From assembly GCF_902833055.1 (NCBI RefSeq), contig NZ_CADFEJ010000007.1:62001-126000 (forward strand): a stretch of 64,000 bases of DNA, read 5' to 3'. Shown here one piece after another: positions 48,705 to 57,733 of the stretch. The notes beneath the pieces are model-generated. The model saw only the letters and a list, made by a program, of their open reading frames with translations, searched no databases and was not told the origin of the DNA. A program made the position numbers and the translations under genes. How positions within the stretch are numbered: position 1 is the stretch's first letter; every line of letters starts with the position of its first letter. Source of the stretch: Burkholderia territorii. GTDB taxonomy: Bacteria; Pseudomonadota; Gammaproteobacteria; Burkholderiales; Burkholderiaceae.

Positions 48705-50834
48705 ATGTTTCGTTCCCTGACGACCCTGATCAAGAAGTGGCGCGCGTCGCGCAGTGCGGGCCACCAGCTCGACGCGCTGCTCGCGCACGCAGACGCGGAC
48801 GCGTCGTACGCCGAGCGCAGCGAATGGCTGATCGAGCTCGCGCACTGGCTGCGCCGCAACGGCGCGATGCAGGTCGCGCACGACACGCCGGCCGAACGCG
48901 CTGCCGACGCCGACACACGCGCGTATCCGGCGCACGCGCGGCTGCGCTACCTGTTCCACGTGCTCGACCGCAATCCCGCGTGGAAGTCGCACGCCGCGCG
49001 CATCCTGCGCGGAATCCTGCGCGAATGCGACGGCATCTCGCTGCTGTGCGACGCGGGGATGCCCGTGCATTCGGGCTTCTTCGGCGCGCTGTTCGAGCGC
49101 ATCGACGCGTCGCTGATTCCGCCCGCGCCGAACCGCCGCGAACTGACGGCGCTGTTCACGCTGATGTTCCCGACGCCGGAAGACGCGCAATGGATCGATG
49201 CGCTGCCCGACGACCTGCTCGCCCGCTTAGCGGAGCTGATCTCGTTCGACGTCACCGACGAGGAGCGCCACGAGCCCGGCTCGTTCTCGCGCGACCTGCT
49301 CGCCGCGCTGCACAACCTCACCTGCCAGATCAGCTCGACCGGCCTGTCGCAGACGGTGCGCAGCCGCCTGTCCGACGACGACGCGCGCCAGCCCCTCGAA
49401 ACGCAGCCGTTCTACCGGCTCACGCGCGCGATGCTCGCGGTCGAGACCGCGCACGCGGCCGTCGAGGACGGCGGCGACGCGAGCAAGCTGCTGCACGAGG
49501 TGAATTACCTGCGCGTGCTGCTCGACGAATGCCGGATCGCCGTCGACGACGTGTTCGCGCACTTGTACCGCAACGGCGTGTCGGTCGACATCGTGTTCCA
49601 GGTCGAACGCATGCGCATGCGCATCCTGCGCGCGGAAATGCTGCTCAATGCATGGATGGCACGCGACGACCTGCGCGGGATGGCGCGCCTGACCGCCGAG
49701 CTCGTCGACGCGAACCAGAACAGCCAGAGCGTGTCGCACCTCGTGCGCAGCAACTTCTCGCTGTTCGCGCGCAAGCTCGTCGAGACCAACGCGGACACCG
49801 GCGAGCACTACATCTCGCGCGGCCGCGCGGAGTACCTGAAGATGCTGCGGATGGCCGCGGGCGGCGGGCTCGTCACCGTCGTGACCGTGTGCGTGAAGTT
49901 CGCGATCACCGGCGCGCACCTGCAGTCGATGCTCGAAGGGCTGCTCGCGGGCATCAACTACGCGGCGAGCTTCATGCTGATGCACTTCCTGCATTTCACG
50001 CTCGCGACCAAGCAGCCCGCGATGACCGCGCCGACCCTCGCGCGCGAGCTCGACGACACGGGTCACGAGGAAGGCGTGAAGGCGTTCGTCGCGTCGGTGA
50101 TCGCGCTGATCCGCACGCAGGCCGCGGCGATTTCCGGCAACGTGCTCGTCGTGCTGCCCGTGTGCCTGCTCGTGCAGCTGTTCGCGGGCAACCTGCTGCA
50201 CGCGAACCTGATTTCGCCGGGCAAGGCGCATGCGACGCTGCATTCGTTCTCGCTGCTGGGGCCGACGCCGTTCTACGCGGCGCTCACGGGCGTGCTGCTG
50301 TGGGCGTCGAGCCTGCTCGCGGGCTGGGCCGACAACTGGTTCGTGCTGCACCGGGTCGGCGACGCGCTCGCGTACAACCGGCGGCTGCGGCTCACGCTCG
50401 GCGCGGCAGGCGCCGCGAAGCTCGCGCACTTCTGCCGCTCGAACGTCGCGGGCGTGGTCGCCAACGTCGGCCTGGGCCTGATGCTCGGCCTGATTCCGGC
50501 GATCGTCACCGTGTTCCTGTTCCCGTTCGAGGTGCGCCACGTGACGCTGTCGGCCGGCTCGATCGGGGTCGCGCTCGGCGTGCTCGGCAAGGACGCACTG
50601 CGCACGCCCGAGCTGTGGTGGGCCTGCGCCGGCGTGCTGAGCATGGCGATCCTCAACGTGCTCGTGAGCTTCGCGCTCGCATTCACGATGGCCGTGCGCT
50701 CGCGCAGCCTGCGCCGCACCAAGGTGCGCGCGCTGATCGGCGCGATCGTGCGCACGGTGCTGGCGAAGCCGTCCGCGCTGTTCTGGCCGGCCGGCACGCC
50801 GGCCGCCCGCGCCGGGCAGCCGGGCTCGCATTGA
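48705..50834 (+). CDS. Membrane protein of the 'site-specific recombinase' (Gcr, PF10136) family
   Basis: 709 aa. Named as a recombinase in databases through old gonococcal work, but the sequence looks like a membrane protein. A soluble N-terminal half (residues 1-360) is followed by at least six hydrophobic stretches, among them GGGLVTVVTVCVKFAI, VLVVLPVCLLVQLFAG, YAALTGVLLWASSLLAGW, VANVGLGLMLGLIPAIV and LSMAILNVLVSFALAF. I see no recombinase catalytic motif. ATG at 48705; no clear Shine-Dalgarno sequence. Function unknown. Confidence 0.85.
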   Translation: MFRSLTTLIKKWRASRSAGHQLDALLAHADADASYAERSEWLIELAHWLRRNGAMQVAHDTPAERAADADTRAYPAHARLRYLFHVLDRNPAWKSHAARILRGILRECDGISLLCDAGMPVHSGFFGALFERIDASLIPPAPNRRELTALFTLMFPTPEDAQWIDALPDDLLARLAELISFDVTDEERHEPGSFSRDLLAALHNLTCQISSTGLSQTVRSRLSDDDARQPLETQPFYRLTRAMLAVETAHAAVEDGGDASKLLHEVNYLRVLLDECRIAVDDVFAHLYRNGVSVDIVFQVERMRMRILRAEMLLNAWMARDDLRGMARLTAELVDANQNSQSVSHLVRSNFSLFARKLVETNADTGEHYISRGRAEYLKMLRMAAGGGLVTVVTVCVKFAITGAHLQSMLEGLLAGINYAASFMLMHFLHFTLATKQPAMTAPTLARELDDTGHEEGVKAFVASVIALIRTQAAAISGNVLVVLPVCLLVQLFAGNLLHANLISPGKAHATLHSFSLLGPTPFYAALTGVLLWASSLLAGWADNWFVLHRVGDALAYNRRLRLTLGAAGAAKLAHFCRSNVAGVVANVGLGLMLGLIPAIVTVFLFPFEVRHVTLSAGSIGVALGVLGKDALRTPELWWACAGVLSMAILNVLVSFALAFTMAVRSRSLRRTKVRALIGAIVRTVLAKPSALFWPAGTPAARAGQPGSH

Positions 50835-50999
50835 ACTTCCAGCGTCGGCGCGCCGCGCGGGCGGGCGCCGACGCGCGGGCCGGCCGGCTCGACGTCACGG
50901 CCGGCGCATCGGCGCCGGCATCCCGAATCGGATGCGACGCCGGCTCCGGCCGTCCGCGCCGCGTACAATAGTGGACTTTTGCACGTCCTCACCCGCCTT

Positions 51000-52298
51000 A
51001 TGTCCTCGCCCACCCTGTACGAATTCTTCGCTCCCTGCCCGCGCGGCCTCGAAGCGGCGCTTGCCGCCGAGCTGGCCGAAATCGCCGGCCGACACCTGGA
51101 CGGCGCGCCGTTCACCGCGGGCGCGCAGGTGCCGGGCGGCGTTCATTTCCGCGGCGGCTGGGCTGCCGGCATGGCCGCGAACCTCCATTCGCGCATCGCG
51201 AGCCGGATCCTGCTGAAGATCACGCACCGCCCGTACCGCAACGAACAGGATGTCTACGCGCTCGCGCTCGAGCAGCCGTGGGAACGCTGGTTCGCGTCGA
51301 CGCAGACGCTGCGCGTCGACATCACCGCGATCAAGTCGCCGCTGAAGAGCCTCGAATTCGCGACGCTGCGCGTGAAGGATGCAATCTGCGACCGGATGCG
51401 CGACAAGACGGGCGCACGCCCGAGCATCGATACCGGCGCGCCGGACGTGCGCGTGTTCGCGTTCCTGACGGCCACCGAGTGCACGCTGTACCTCGATACA
51501 TCGGGCGAGCCGCTGTTCAAGCGCGGCTGGCGCCTCGACAAGGGTGCGGCACCGCTGCGCGAGAACCTCGCGGCCGGCATCCTGCGCCTGACGGGCTGGA
51601 CGCCCGGCACGCCGCTGTACGACCCGATGTGCGGCAGCGGCACCTTCCTCGCGGAAGCCGCGCAGATCGCGCTGGGCGTCGCGCCGGGCGTCGAGCGCCG
51701 GTTCGGCTTCGAAAAGCTCAAGCAGTACGACATCACCGCATGGCAGGGCCTGAAGGTCGCGGCGATCGACGCGAAACGCGCGGCGCGCGGCAAGCGCGAT
51801 TCGCTCGGCGTGTACGGCAGCGACATCTCGGGCGACATGCTCGAGAAGGCGCGCGCGAACCTCGAGCGCGCGGGCGTGCCGTCGGTGTGGCTCAAGCAGG
51901 TCGACGCGCGCGGGATGACGCCGCCGTGCGACGGCCCGGGCATCATCCTCGCGAACCCGCCGTACGGCGAGCGGATCGAGGTGCGCGGCCGCAGCGCGCG
52001 CGGCGAGGTGCGCGAGACGGGCCGCAATCGCGGCAACGACGACGCATTCCGCCGCACGCACACCGATGCGCCGGACAGCGAATTCTTCAACGCGCTCGGC
52101 GATGCGCTCAAGCAGCGCTTCACCGGCTGGCAGGCGTTCCTGCTGACGTCGGACCGCTCGCTGCCGGGCCAGCTGCGCCTGCGCGAATCGGCGAAAACGC
52201 CGCTGTTCAACGGCGCGCTCGAATGCCGGCTGTTCCGCTTCGACCTGATCGCCGGCAGCGTGAAGCCACGCCCGGCCGCGCCGGAAGGCGACGCCTGA
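51000..52298 (+). CDS. RlmL-like THUMP-domain rRNA methyltransferase
   Basis: SAM-dependent N2-guanine RNA methyltransferase resembling the N-terminal half of E. coli RlmL (23S G2445). 432 aa: ferredoxin-like and THUMP region (residues 1-165, with LYEFFAPCPRGLEAALAAEL), then a Rossmann fold with DPMCGSGTFLAEAA, YGSDISGDMLEKA and the catalytic NPPYGER. The long insert after NPPYGER (Arg-rich, GRSARGEVRETGRNRG) is unusual. A TACAAT box at 50964-50969 may be the -10. It lacks the RlmK half. Confidence 0.9.
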   Translation: MSSPTLYEFFAPCPRGLEAALAAELAEIAGRHLDGAPFTAGAQVPGGVHFRGGWAAGMAANLHSRIASRILLKITHRPYRNEQDVYALALEQPWERWFASTQTLRVDITAIKSPLKSLEFATLRVKDAICDRMRDKTGARPSIDTGAPDVRVFAFLTATECTLYLDTSGEPLFKRGWRLDKGAAPLRENLAAGILRLTGWTPGTPLYDPMCGSGTFLAEAAQIALGVAPGVERRFGFEKLKQYDITAWQGLKVAAIDAKRAARGKRDSLGVYGSDISGDMLEKARANLERAGVPSVWLKQVDARGMTPPCDGPGIILANPPYGERIEVRGRSARGEVRETGRNRGNDDAFRRTHTDAPDSEFFNALGDALKQRFTGWQAFLLTSDRSLPGQLRLRESAKTPLFNGALECRLFRFDLIAGSVKPRPAAPEGDA

Positions 52299-52340
52299 CA
52301 CGCGCGACGGCCGCCGCGGCCGCCTGCCGACATCCCCACG

Positions 52341-52365
52341 ACGCCCGGCCCGAGCCGGGCGTTTT
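52341..52365 (+). terminator. Intrinsic terminator after the methyltransferase
   Basis: Perfect 9-base stem ACGCCCGGC (52341-52349) / GCCGGGCGT (52354-52362), loop CCGA, then TTTATTT. Confidence 0.85.
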
Positions 52366-52478
52366 ATTTCCAGCGCACGCGCGCGGGACAAGCCCGTCCC
52401 GCATGACGCCACGCCGCCCTCGCGCCGCTTCGGTTCCCGCACGCCTTTGACCCTCGAAGCCGAGGGGCCTCCCCTTTT

Positions 52479-52516
52479 TGTCAGTACCGCCACGACTACT
52501 GACAGCACGCTGTCAG
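52479..52516 (+). promoter_or_regulatory. TGTCAG inverted repeats before the VOC gene
   Basis: Three copies of the same hexamer: TGTCAGTA (52479-52486) faces TACTGACA (52497-52504) across 10 bases, and CTGACAG (52499-52505) faces CTGTCAG (52510-52516) across 4 bases. It lies about 80 bases before the VOC gene and is probably the operator of the WYL regulator encoded two genes on. Confidence 0.55.
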
Positions 52517-52594
52517 CAGCCCCCGATCACACTGCAATCCCGGCGCAATGCAAGGCTGGTTTCCATCAAGAATCCAAACAACAAGGAGCTCGTC

Positions 52595-53011
52595 ATGACG
52601 TCCGCAACCGCAACTGCAACCGAAGCCGCAACCCTGGAACGCGCGATCGCGTGGTTCGACATCCCGTCCCTCGATTTCGACCGGGCGATCCGTTTCTACG
52701 AAACCGTGCTGCAGACGACGCTGCAGCGCGAAGTCATCGGCGGCGTGCCGATGGCCATGTTCGATCACGAAGCGTCGGGCACGGGCGGCAGCATCGTGTT
52801 CGATCCGCAGCAGATGAAGCCGAGCGCGAACGGCGTGCTCGTGTACCTGAACGCCGGCGAATCGGTAGTCGCGGCGCTCGAACGCGCGAAGCGCGCGGGC
52901 GGCGTCGTGCAGGGCTCGGTCGTCGAGCTGCCGAACAACTACGGCTACATCGGCTACCTGATCGATACCGAAGGCAACCGCGTCGGCCTGCACGCACCGA
53001 AATGCCACTGA
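52595..53011 (+). CDS. VOC (glyoxalase/bleomycin-resistance) family protein
   Basis: Small metal-binding fold of the glyoxalase type. 138 aa: AIAWFDIPSLDFDRAIRFYE, AMFDHEASGTGGSIVF, GYIGYLIDTEGNRVGLHAP. The usual C-terminal metal Glu is replaced around NRVGLHAP, so catalytic activity is doubtful. Strong Shine-Dalgarno AAGGAG before the ATG at 52595. It lies 73 bases before a WYL regulator and may respond to the same signal. Confidence 0.88.
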   Translation: MTSATATATEAATLERAIAWFDIPSLDFDRAIRFYETVLQTTLQREVIGGVPMAMFDHEASGTGGSIVFDPQQMKPSANGVLVYLNAGESVVAALERAKRAGGVVQGSVVELPNNYGYIGYLIDTEGNRVGLHAPKCH

Positions 53012-53084
53012 GCGCGTCCACGATCCGGCCGGGGCGGCGCTATCATCGCGAAGTCCCCGTAGCCGTTGGAGTCGAGGTTCAGCC

Positions 53085-53771
53085 ATGACGCGCCGTGCCG
53101 ACCGCTTGTTCCAGATCGCCGAGCTGCTGCGCGGGCGCCGTCTCACGACCGCGCAGCAGCTCGCCGACTGGCTGTCGGTGTCGCCGCGCACGGTCTATCG
53201 CGACGTGCGCGACCTGCAACTGTCAGGGGTGCCGATCGAAGGCGAAGCCGGCATCGGCTACCGGCTGAACCGCAACGCGAGCCTGCCGCCGCTCACGTTC
53301 ACCGCCGAGGAGCTCGCGGCGCTCGCGGCCGGCGCGCGGATGCTCGAGACCTGGGGCGGCGCGCGCTTCGCGGGCGGCGCGCGTTCGGCGCTCGCCAAAA
53401 TCGCGTCGGCGATGCCGGCCGACAAGCGCACCGCGCTCGACCGCCTGCCGGTGTTCGCGCCGTCGTTCCACATCGACGAGACGTTCTGCGCGAAGGTCGA
53501 CGCGATTCACCAGGCGGTCGACACGCGTCACGTCGTCAGCTTCGACTACCGCGACCGGCTCGGCGCGCACACGAAGCGCCGCGTGTGGCCGCTCGGGCTC
53601 GTCTACTGGGGCGGACGCTGGACGATCGGCGCGTGGTGCGAGCTGCGCGACGACTTCCGCACCTTCGACATCGCGCGAATGGGCGACATCACCGTGCACG
53701 AGCAGTTTCCGGACATGGAAGGCCGGCGCATCGCCGACTACATGCGAATCGCGGAAGCGCCGATGCGCTGA
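53085..53771 (+). CDS. YafY-type transcriptional regulator (HTH-11 + WYL)
   Basis: 228 aa. N-terminal winged helix (RLFQIAELLRGRRLTTAQQLADWLSVSPRTVYRDVRDLQ, here given for its key parts LTTAQQLAD and SPRTVYRDVRDL), then a WYL ligand-binding domain with VVSFDYRDRLG, KRRVWPLGLVYWGGRW and LRDDFRTFDIARM. WYL domains sense small ligands or nucleic acid. Adjacent to the VOC gene and its TGTCAG repeats, the likely target. Confidence 0.9.
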   Translation: MTRRADRLFQIAELLRGRRLTTAQQLADWLSVSPRTVYRDVRDLQLSGVPIEGEAGIGYRLNRNASLPPLTFTAEELAALAAGARMLETWGGARFAGGARSALAKIASAMPADKRTALDRLPVFAPSFHIDETFCAKVDAIHQAVDTRHVVSFDYRDRLGAHTKRRVWPLGLVYWGGRWTIGAWCELRDDFRTFDIARMGDITVHEQFPDMEGRRIADYMRIAEAPMR

Positions 53772-53823
53772 CGCGCGTCGCCGCCATGCGCGTGCCGGGG
53801 CGCCCGCGCCCCGGCCGCGCCCG

Positions 53824-54747
53824 TCATTCGCAGAACACCACCGATCGCTTCGGCCGTTCGTCGACGTGCAGCGAAAACACGTCGGCGCGCGCGTAATGTC
53901 CGACCACATCGAAGTCGTAACGCGCCCGCACGAGCTCGTCCGTATCGATGCGCGCGGTCACGAGCCCGGCCTCGCCGATGAGCGGCTCCGTGAGCAGGTC
54001 GCCGAGCGGCCCGACGATCACGCTGCCGCCGCGGATCAGCGGTCGCTCGGGATCCCAGCCGGGCACGTCGATGCCGAGCGCGCGCGGCGACGGCTGCACC
54101 TGGCACGCGCTCACGACGAAGCAGCGCCCTTCGTGCGCGATGTGCCGCATCGAGCTTTGCCACAGATCGCGTTCGTCCACGGTCGGTGCGCACCAGATCT
54201 GCACGCCTTTCGCATACATCGCGCAGCGCAGCAGCGGCATGTGGTTCTCCCAGCAGATCGCGGCACCCGCGCGGCCCGCCGCCGTGTCGACCACCGGCAG
54301 CGTCGAGCCGTCGCCCTGCCCCCAGATCAGCCGTTCGGTGCCGGTCGGCATCAGCTTGCGGTGCTTCGCGACGAGCCCGTCGCGCGGATCGAAGAACAGC
54401 GCGGTGCAGTACAGCGTGCTGCCGCCCCGCTCGATCGCGCCGACCACGAGGCTCGCGCCGGTGCGCTGCGACAGCGCGGCCAGTTCGTCGGTCTCGGGGC
54501 CCGGCACGTCGATCGCCTGTGCGGCGTAGCGCGCGTACGCGTCACGGCCCTCGGGAAGCCGGTAGCCGAGCCGCGTGCCGAAGATCTCGCCTTTCGGATA
54601 GCCGCCGAGCACGGCCTCGGGCAGCACGACGAGCGACGCATCGCTGTCGCGGATCGCGGCTTCGTAGCCGAGGATCGTGTCGAGCGTGGCGCGCGTGCCG
54701 GCGGGCGATGCGCCGATCTGCAGCGCGGCGATGACTGAAGTGGACAT
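53824..54747 (-). CDS. Nitrilase family hydrolase
   Basis: Probable nitrilase: converts an organic nitrile to its acid. 307 aa with the triad Glu ([14 protein letters not shown]), Lys ([14 protein letters not shown]) and Cys ([13 protein letters not shown]). The CWEN(H) context is typical of true nitrilases rather than amidases. Start at 54747 ([17 protein letters not shown]). Its ribosome-binding site GGAG lies inside a perfect 9-base hairpin. Divergent from a LysR regulator that probably controls it. Confidence 0.9.
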   Translation of the reverse strand: MSTSVIAALQIGASPAGTRATLDTILGYEAAIRDSDASLVVLPEAVLGGYPKGEIFGTRLGYRLPEGRDAYARYAAQAIDVPGPETDELAALSQRTGASLVVGAIERGGSTLYCTALFFDPRDGLVAKHRKLMPTGTERLIWGQGDGSTLPVVDTAAGRAGAAICWENHMPLLRCAMYAKGVQIWCAPTVDERDLWQSSMRHIAHEGRCFVVSACQVQPSPRALGIDVPGWDPERPLIRGGSVIVGPLGDLLTEPLIGEAGLVTARIDTDELVRARYDFDVVGHYARADVFSLHVDERPKRSVVFCE

Positions 54748-54750
54748 GAA

Positions 54751-54775
54751 GGCGTCTCCGATGAATGGAGACGCC
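54751..54775 (-). promoter_or_regulatory. Hairpin holding the nitrilase ribosome-binding site
   Basis: Perfect inverted repeat GGCGTCTCC (54751-54759) / GGAGACGCC (54767-54775) with a 7-base loop, starting 4 bases before the ATG. In the mRNA the 3' arm carries the Shine-Dalgarno GGAG, so the hairpin would block ribosome binding. It could instead be a DNA operator. Confidence 0.6.
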
Positions 54776-54786
54776 ATCTTTGTCGA

Positions 54787-54819
54787 TATCATTTCATCGA
54801 TCAAATCGATAAAACGATA
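54787..54819. promoter_or_regulatory. LysR-type operator between nitrilase and lysR genes
   Basis: Imperfect 15-base palindrome around CAA: TATCATTTCATCGAT (54787-54801) and ATCGATAAAACGATA (54805-54819), 12 of 15 positions matching. AT-rich, in the 78-base divergent gap, and ending 6 bases before the lysR ATG, as expected for a site used for both autoregulation and activation. Confidence 0.6.
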
Positions 54820-54825
54820 ACTGAT

Positions 54826-55746
54826 ATGAATGTGGATGATATCGCCGGGCTCGACCTGAACCTGCTGAAGGTGTTCGAGGCGCTGTACGAGGAAGGCGGC
54901 GCGAGCCGCGCGGCGTTGCGGCTCGGCCTCACGCAATCGGCGGTCAGCGCGGCGCTCGCGCGGCTGCGCGTGATTTATGCCGATCCGCTGTTCGCGCGCA
55001 CCGGCCGCGGGCTCGCGCCGACGCCGCGCGCGGACGAACTGAAGCCGATCCTGTCCGATGCGCTGGACCGCTGTCGCGCCAGCCTCGCGATCGCGGCGGA
55101 CGGCGGCGAACGGGTCGGCCGCACGATCTCGATCGGGCTGTCGGACGACTTCGAGATCGCGCTCGGCCGCGCGCTGATCGACGCGGTCGCACGCGAAGCC
55201 GCGGGCATCCGGCTGATCTTTCGGCAGACGCACAGCGGTATCGCGGGCGACGCGTTGCTGCGGCACGGCGTCGATCTCGCGATCGCGTCGGGCGGTTTCT
55301 CGGCAAACGGGCTCAGCCGACGCGCAGTCGCGACGGGCGGCTACGCGTGCCTGATCGATCCGTCCGGCCGCGCGCAAGAGCCGCGCGCACTCGCGCTTGC
55401 CGATTTCGTGCAGCGCGATCACCTGCTCGTGTCGTCGGGCGGCGTGATCGGGATCGTCGACGAAGCGCTGGCCGCACTCGGTCACAAGCGACGCGTCGCG
55501 GCGTCGACCACGCATTTCGCGGCGCTGCCCTACCTGCTCGCGGGCTCCGACGCGGTGGCGACGATTCCGGCGCACGCGGCTCGCGCGATCGCAGAGGCGA
55601 CGTCGCTGCGCGCGCTGGCGTGCCCGGTCGAGTTGCCGCGCTACCCGGTGGAAATCGGCTGGCGCACGAGCACACAGCGCGACCCGGCGATCATGCGCGT
55701 GCGCGACACGATCGCCGCCTGCGTCGCGACCATCGTCACTCCGTGA
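54826..55746 (+). CDS. LysR family transcriptional regulator
   Basis: 306 aa. N-terminal HTH ([17 protein letters not shown] ... [26 protein letters not shown]), the pattern of the NodD/NahR-like branch, then an effector-binding domain. Divergent from the nitrilase gene over a 78-base gap that holds a large palindrome; it most likely regulates that gene. The inducer is unknown. Confidence 0.92.
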   Translation: MNVDDIAGLDLNLLKVFEALYEEGGASRAALRLGLTQSAVSAALARLRVIYADPLFARTGRGLAPTPRADELKPILSDALDRCRASLAIAADGGERVGRTISIGLSDDFEIALGRALIDAVAREAAGIRLIFRQTHSGIAGDALLRHGVDLAIASGGFSANGLSRRAVATGGYACLIDPSGRAQEPRALALADFVQRDHLLVSSGGVIGIVDEALAALGHKRRVAASTTHFAALPYLLAGSDAVATIPAHAARAIAEATSLRALACPVELPRYPVEIGWRTSTQRDPAIMRVRDTIAACVATIVTP

Positions 55747-55933
55747 TGAACGAGACGCGATTCCACCGGTGACCGTCATTCCGGCCGGCGCGGATCGGAC
55801 CTCGCGGCGCCGCCCATGCGCATCGCTGGCGCCGGGCGCCGGGCGCGCGTCACCGCCGCAAGACCGATCGGGGTCGGATCCGTCCAACCTGCCGGCCGGC
55901 AGCGTCCGGGCGCAACCGGTAAAATGCCGAACC

Positions 55934-56443
55934 ATGAAACCCGAAATCTGGACCCCGCATGTGACCGTCGCGGCGCTCGTCGAGCGTGCCGGTCGCTTTC
56001 TCGTGATCGAGGAAGAAACCTCGACGGGCCTGCGCATCAACCAGCCGGCCGGCCATCTCGAGGCCGGCGAGACGCTCGCCGACGCCGTCATCCGCGAGAC
56101 GCTCGAGGAAACCGCGCATCCGTTCGTGCCCCACGCGCTCGTCGGCGTCTATCTCGCGCACTACGAGCGCCCGGGCAGCGCCGGCGCGACCTACCTGCGC
56201 TTCACGTTCTGCGGCACGGCCGGCGAGCCGCTGCCGGGCCACCTGCTCGACGACGGCATCGTCCGCGTGCTGTGGATGAGCGCCGACGAGCTGCGCGCGT
56301 GCAGCGAGCGCCATCGCTCGCCGGCGGTGATGCGCTGCGTCGACGACTATCTCGCCGGGCGGCGCATTCCGCTCGATTTCGTGCACACGCATTCGGTCGC
56401 GCCGCGCCCGGAGGCATTCGACCGTCAGGCGGTAAACAAATGA
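55934..56443 (+). CDS. NUDIX hydrolase (NudJ-like)
   Basis: Cleaves a nucleoside diphosphate-linked compound; NudJ acts on HMP-diphosphate and NTPs. 169 aa with a full Nudix box: [21 protein letters not shown] (G-x5-E-x7-R-E-x2-E-E). A TAAAAT box (55920-55925) ends 8 bases before the ATG and there is no Shine-Dalgarno sequence, so the transcript may be leaderless. Its stop overlaps the mnmA ATG, a pairing (nudJ-mnmA) known in gamma- and betaproteobacteria. Confidence 0.92.
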   Translation: MKPEIWTPHVTVAALVERAGRFLVIEEETSTGLRINQPAGHLEAGETLADAVIRETLEETAHPFVPHALVGVYLAHYERPGSAGATYLRFTFCGTAGEPLPGHLLDDGIVRVLWMSADELRACSERHRSPAVMRCVDDYLAGRRIPLDFVHTHSVAPRPEAFDRQAVNK

Positions 56444-57615
56444 GCAAGCGCCGTGTGGTAGTGGGCATGTCGGGCGGCGTCGATTCGTCGGTGACCGCGT
56501 GGCTGCTGAAGGAACAGGGTTACGACGTGGTCGGCCTGTTCATGAAGAACTGGGAAGACGACGACGACGGCGAATACTGCTCGACGCGCCAGGACTGGAT
56601 CGACGTGGTATCGGTGGCCGACCTGATCGGCATCGACGTGGAAGCCGTGAACTTCGCGGCCGAATACAAGGACCGCGTGTTCGCCGAATTCCTGCGCGAA
56701 TATTCGGCCGGCCGCACGCCGAACCCGGACGTGCTGTGCAACGCCGAGATCAAGTTCAAGGCGTTCCTCGACCACGCGATGTCGCTCGACGCGGAAATGA
56801 TCGCGACCGGCCACTACGCGCGCGTGCGCGAGCGCGACGGTCGCTTCGAACTGCTGAAGGCTTTCGATCATACGAAAGACCAGTCGTACTTCCTGCACCG
56901 GCTGAACCAGGCGCAGCTGTCGAAGACGATGTTCCCGCTCGGCGAGATCCCGAAGACGAAAGTGCGCGAGATCGCCGCGCAGATCGGCTTGCCGAACGCG
57001 AAGAAGAAGGATTCGACCGGCATCTGCTTCATCGGCGAACGGCCATTCCGCGACTTCCTGAACCGCTATCTTCCGACGAAACCCGGCCCGATGAAGACGC
57101 CCGACGGCAAGGTGGTCGGCGAACACATCGGCCTCGCGTTCTACACGTTCGGCCAGCGCAAGGGCATCGGCCTCGGCGGCAGCAAGGACGGCAACGGCGA
57201 CCCGTGGTTCGTCGCGGCGAAGGACATCGCGTCGAACACGCTGTACGTCGTGCAGGGCCACGATCATCCATGGCTGCTGTCGCGCGAGCTCGTCGCCGGC
57301 AACGTGAGCTGGGTCGCGGGCGAGCCGCCGGCCGAAGGCTTCTCGTGCGGGGCGAAGACGCGCTACCGGCAGGCCGATGCGGCGTGCACATTCGGTCGGG
57401 CCGCGTTCGGTCGGGTCGCGCCCGGCCAGGCCGACGGCGAGCACTTCTCGCTCACGTTCGACGACCCGCAATGGGCGGTCACGCCCGGCCAGTCGGCCGT
57501 GCTGTACGACGGCGAGATCTGCCTCGGCGGCGGCATCATCGAGTTCGCGGCCACCGGCCAGCCCGGCCAGACGGCGCCGGCAGTAGCCCAAGGCGTGCTC
57601 GCCGAAGCACGCTGA
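56440..57615 (+). CDS. mnmA: tRNA 2-thiouridylase
   Basis: Adds sulfur to U34 of Lys, Glu and Gln tRNAs. 391 aa. PP-loop [15 protein letters not shown], the catalytic Cys pair in [12 protein letters not shown] and [18 protein letters not shown] and [14 protein letters not shown]. Start at 56440 overlaps the NUDIX stop by ATGA. Extra C-terminal residues after GGGIIEFA are low-complexity. Confidence 0.96.
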   Translation: MSKRRVVVGMSGGVDSSVTAWLLKEQGYDVVGLFMKNWEDDDDGEYCSTRQDWIDVVSVADLIGIDVEAVNFAAEYKDRVFAEFLREYSAGRTPNPDVLCNAEIKFKAFLDHAMSLDAEMIATGHYARVRERDGRFELLKAFDHTKDQSYFLHRLNQAQLSKTMFPLGEIPKTKVREIAAQIGLPNAKKKDSTGICFIGERPFRDFLNRYLPTKPGPMKTPDGKVVGEHIGLAFYTFGQRKGIGLGGSKDGNGDPWFVAAKDIASNTLYVVQGHDHPWLLSRELVAGNVSWVAGEPPAEGFSCGAKTRYRQADAACTFGRAAFGRVAPGQADGEHFSLTFDDPQWAVTPGQSAVLYDGEICLGGGIIEFAATGQPGQTAPAVAQGVLAEAR

Positions 57616-57733
57616 CATCCATTCGGTTTAGACTTGCGGCACGCCGCGCCCGGCGGAACACGATTCCGCCGCGGCCGGTGCGCCGCCGCGCAGCGTACGC
57701 ATGGCGGCATTTCAAGATTCTTACGGAGTCCCC

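Noticed and set aside
48705..50834. Mobile element or integrase at this gene because of its family name
   Set aside because: No recombinase motif, no flanking repeats, no attachment site; hydrophobic segments indicate a membrane protein.
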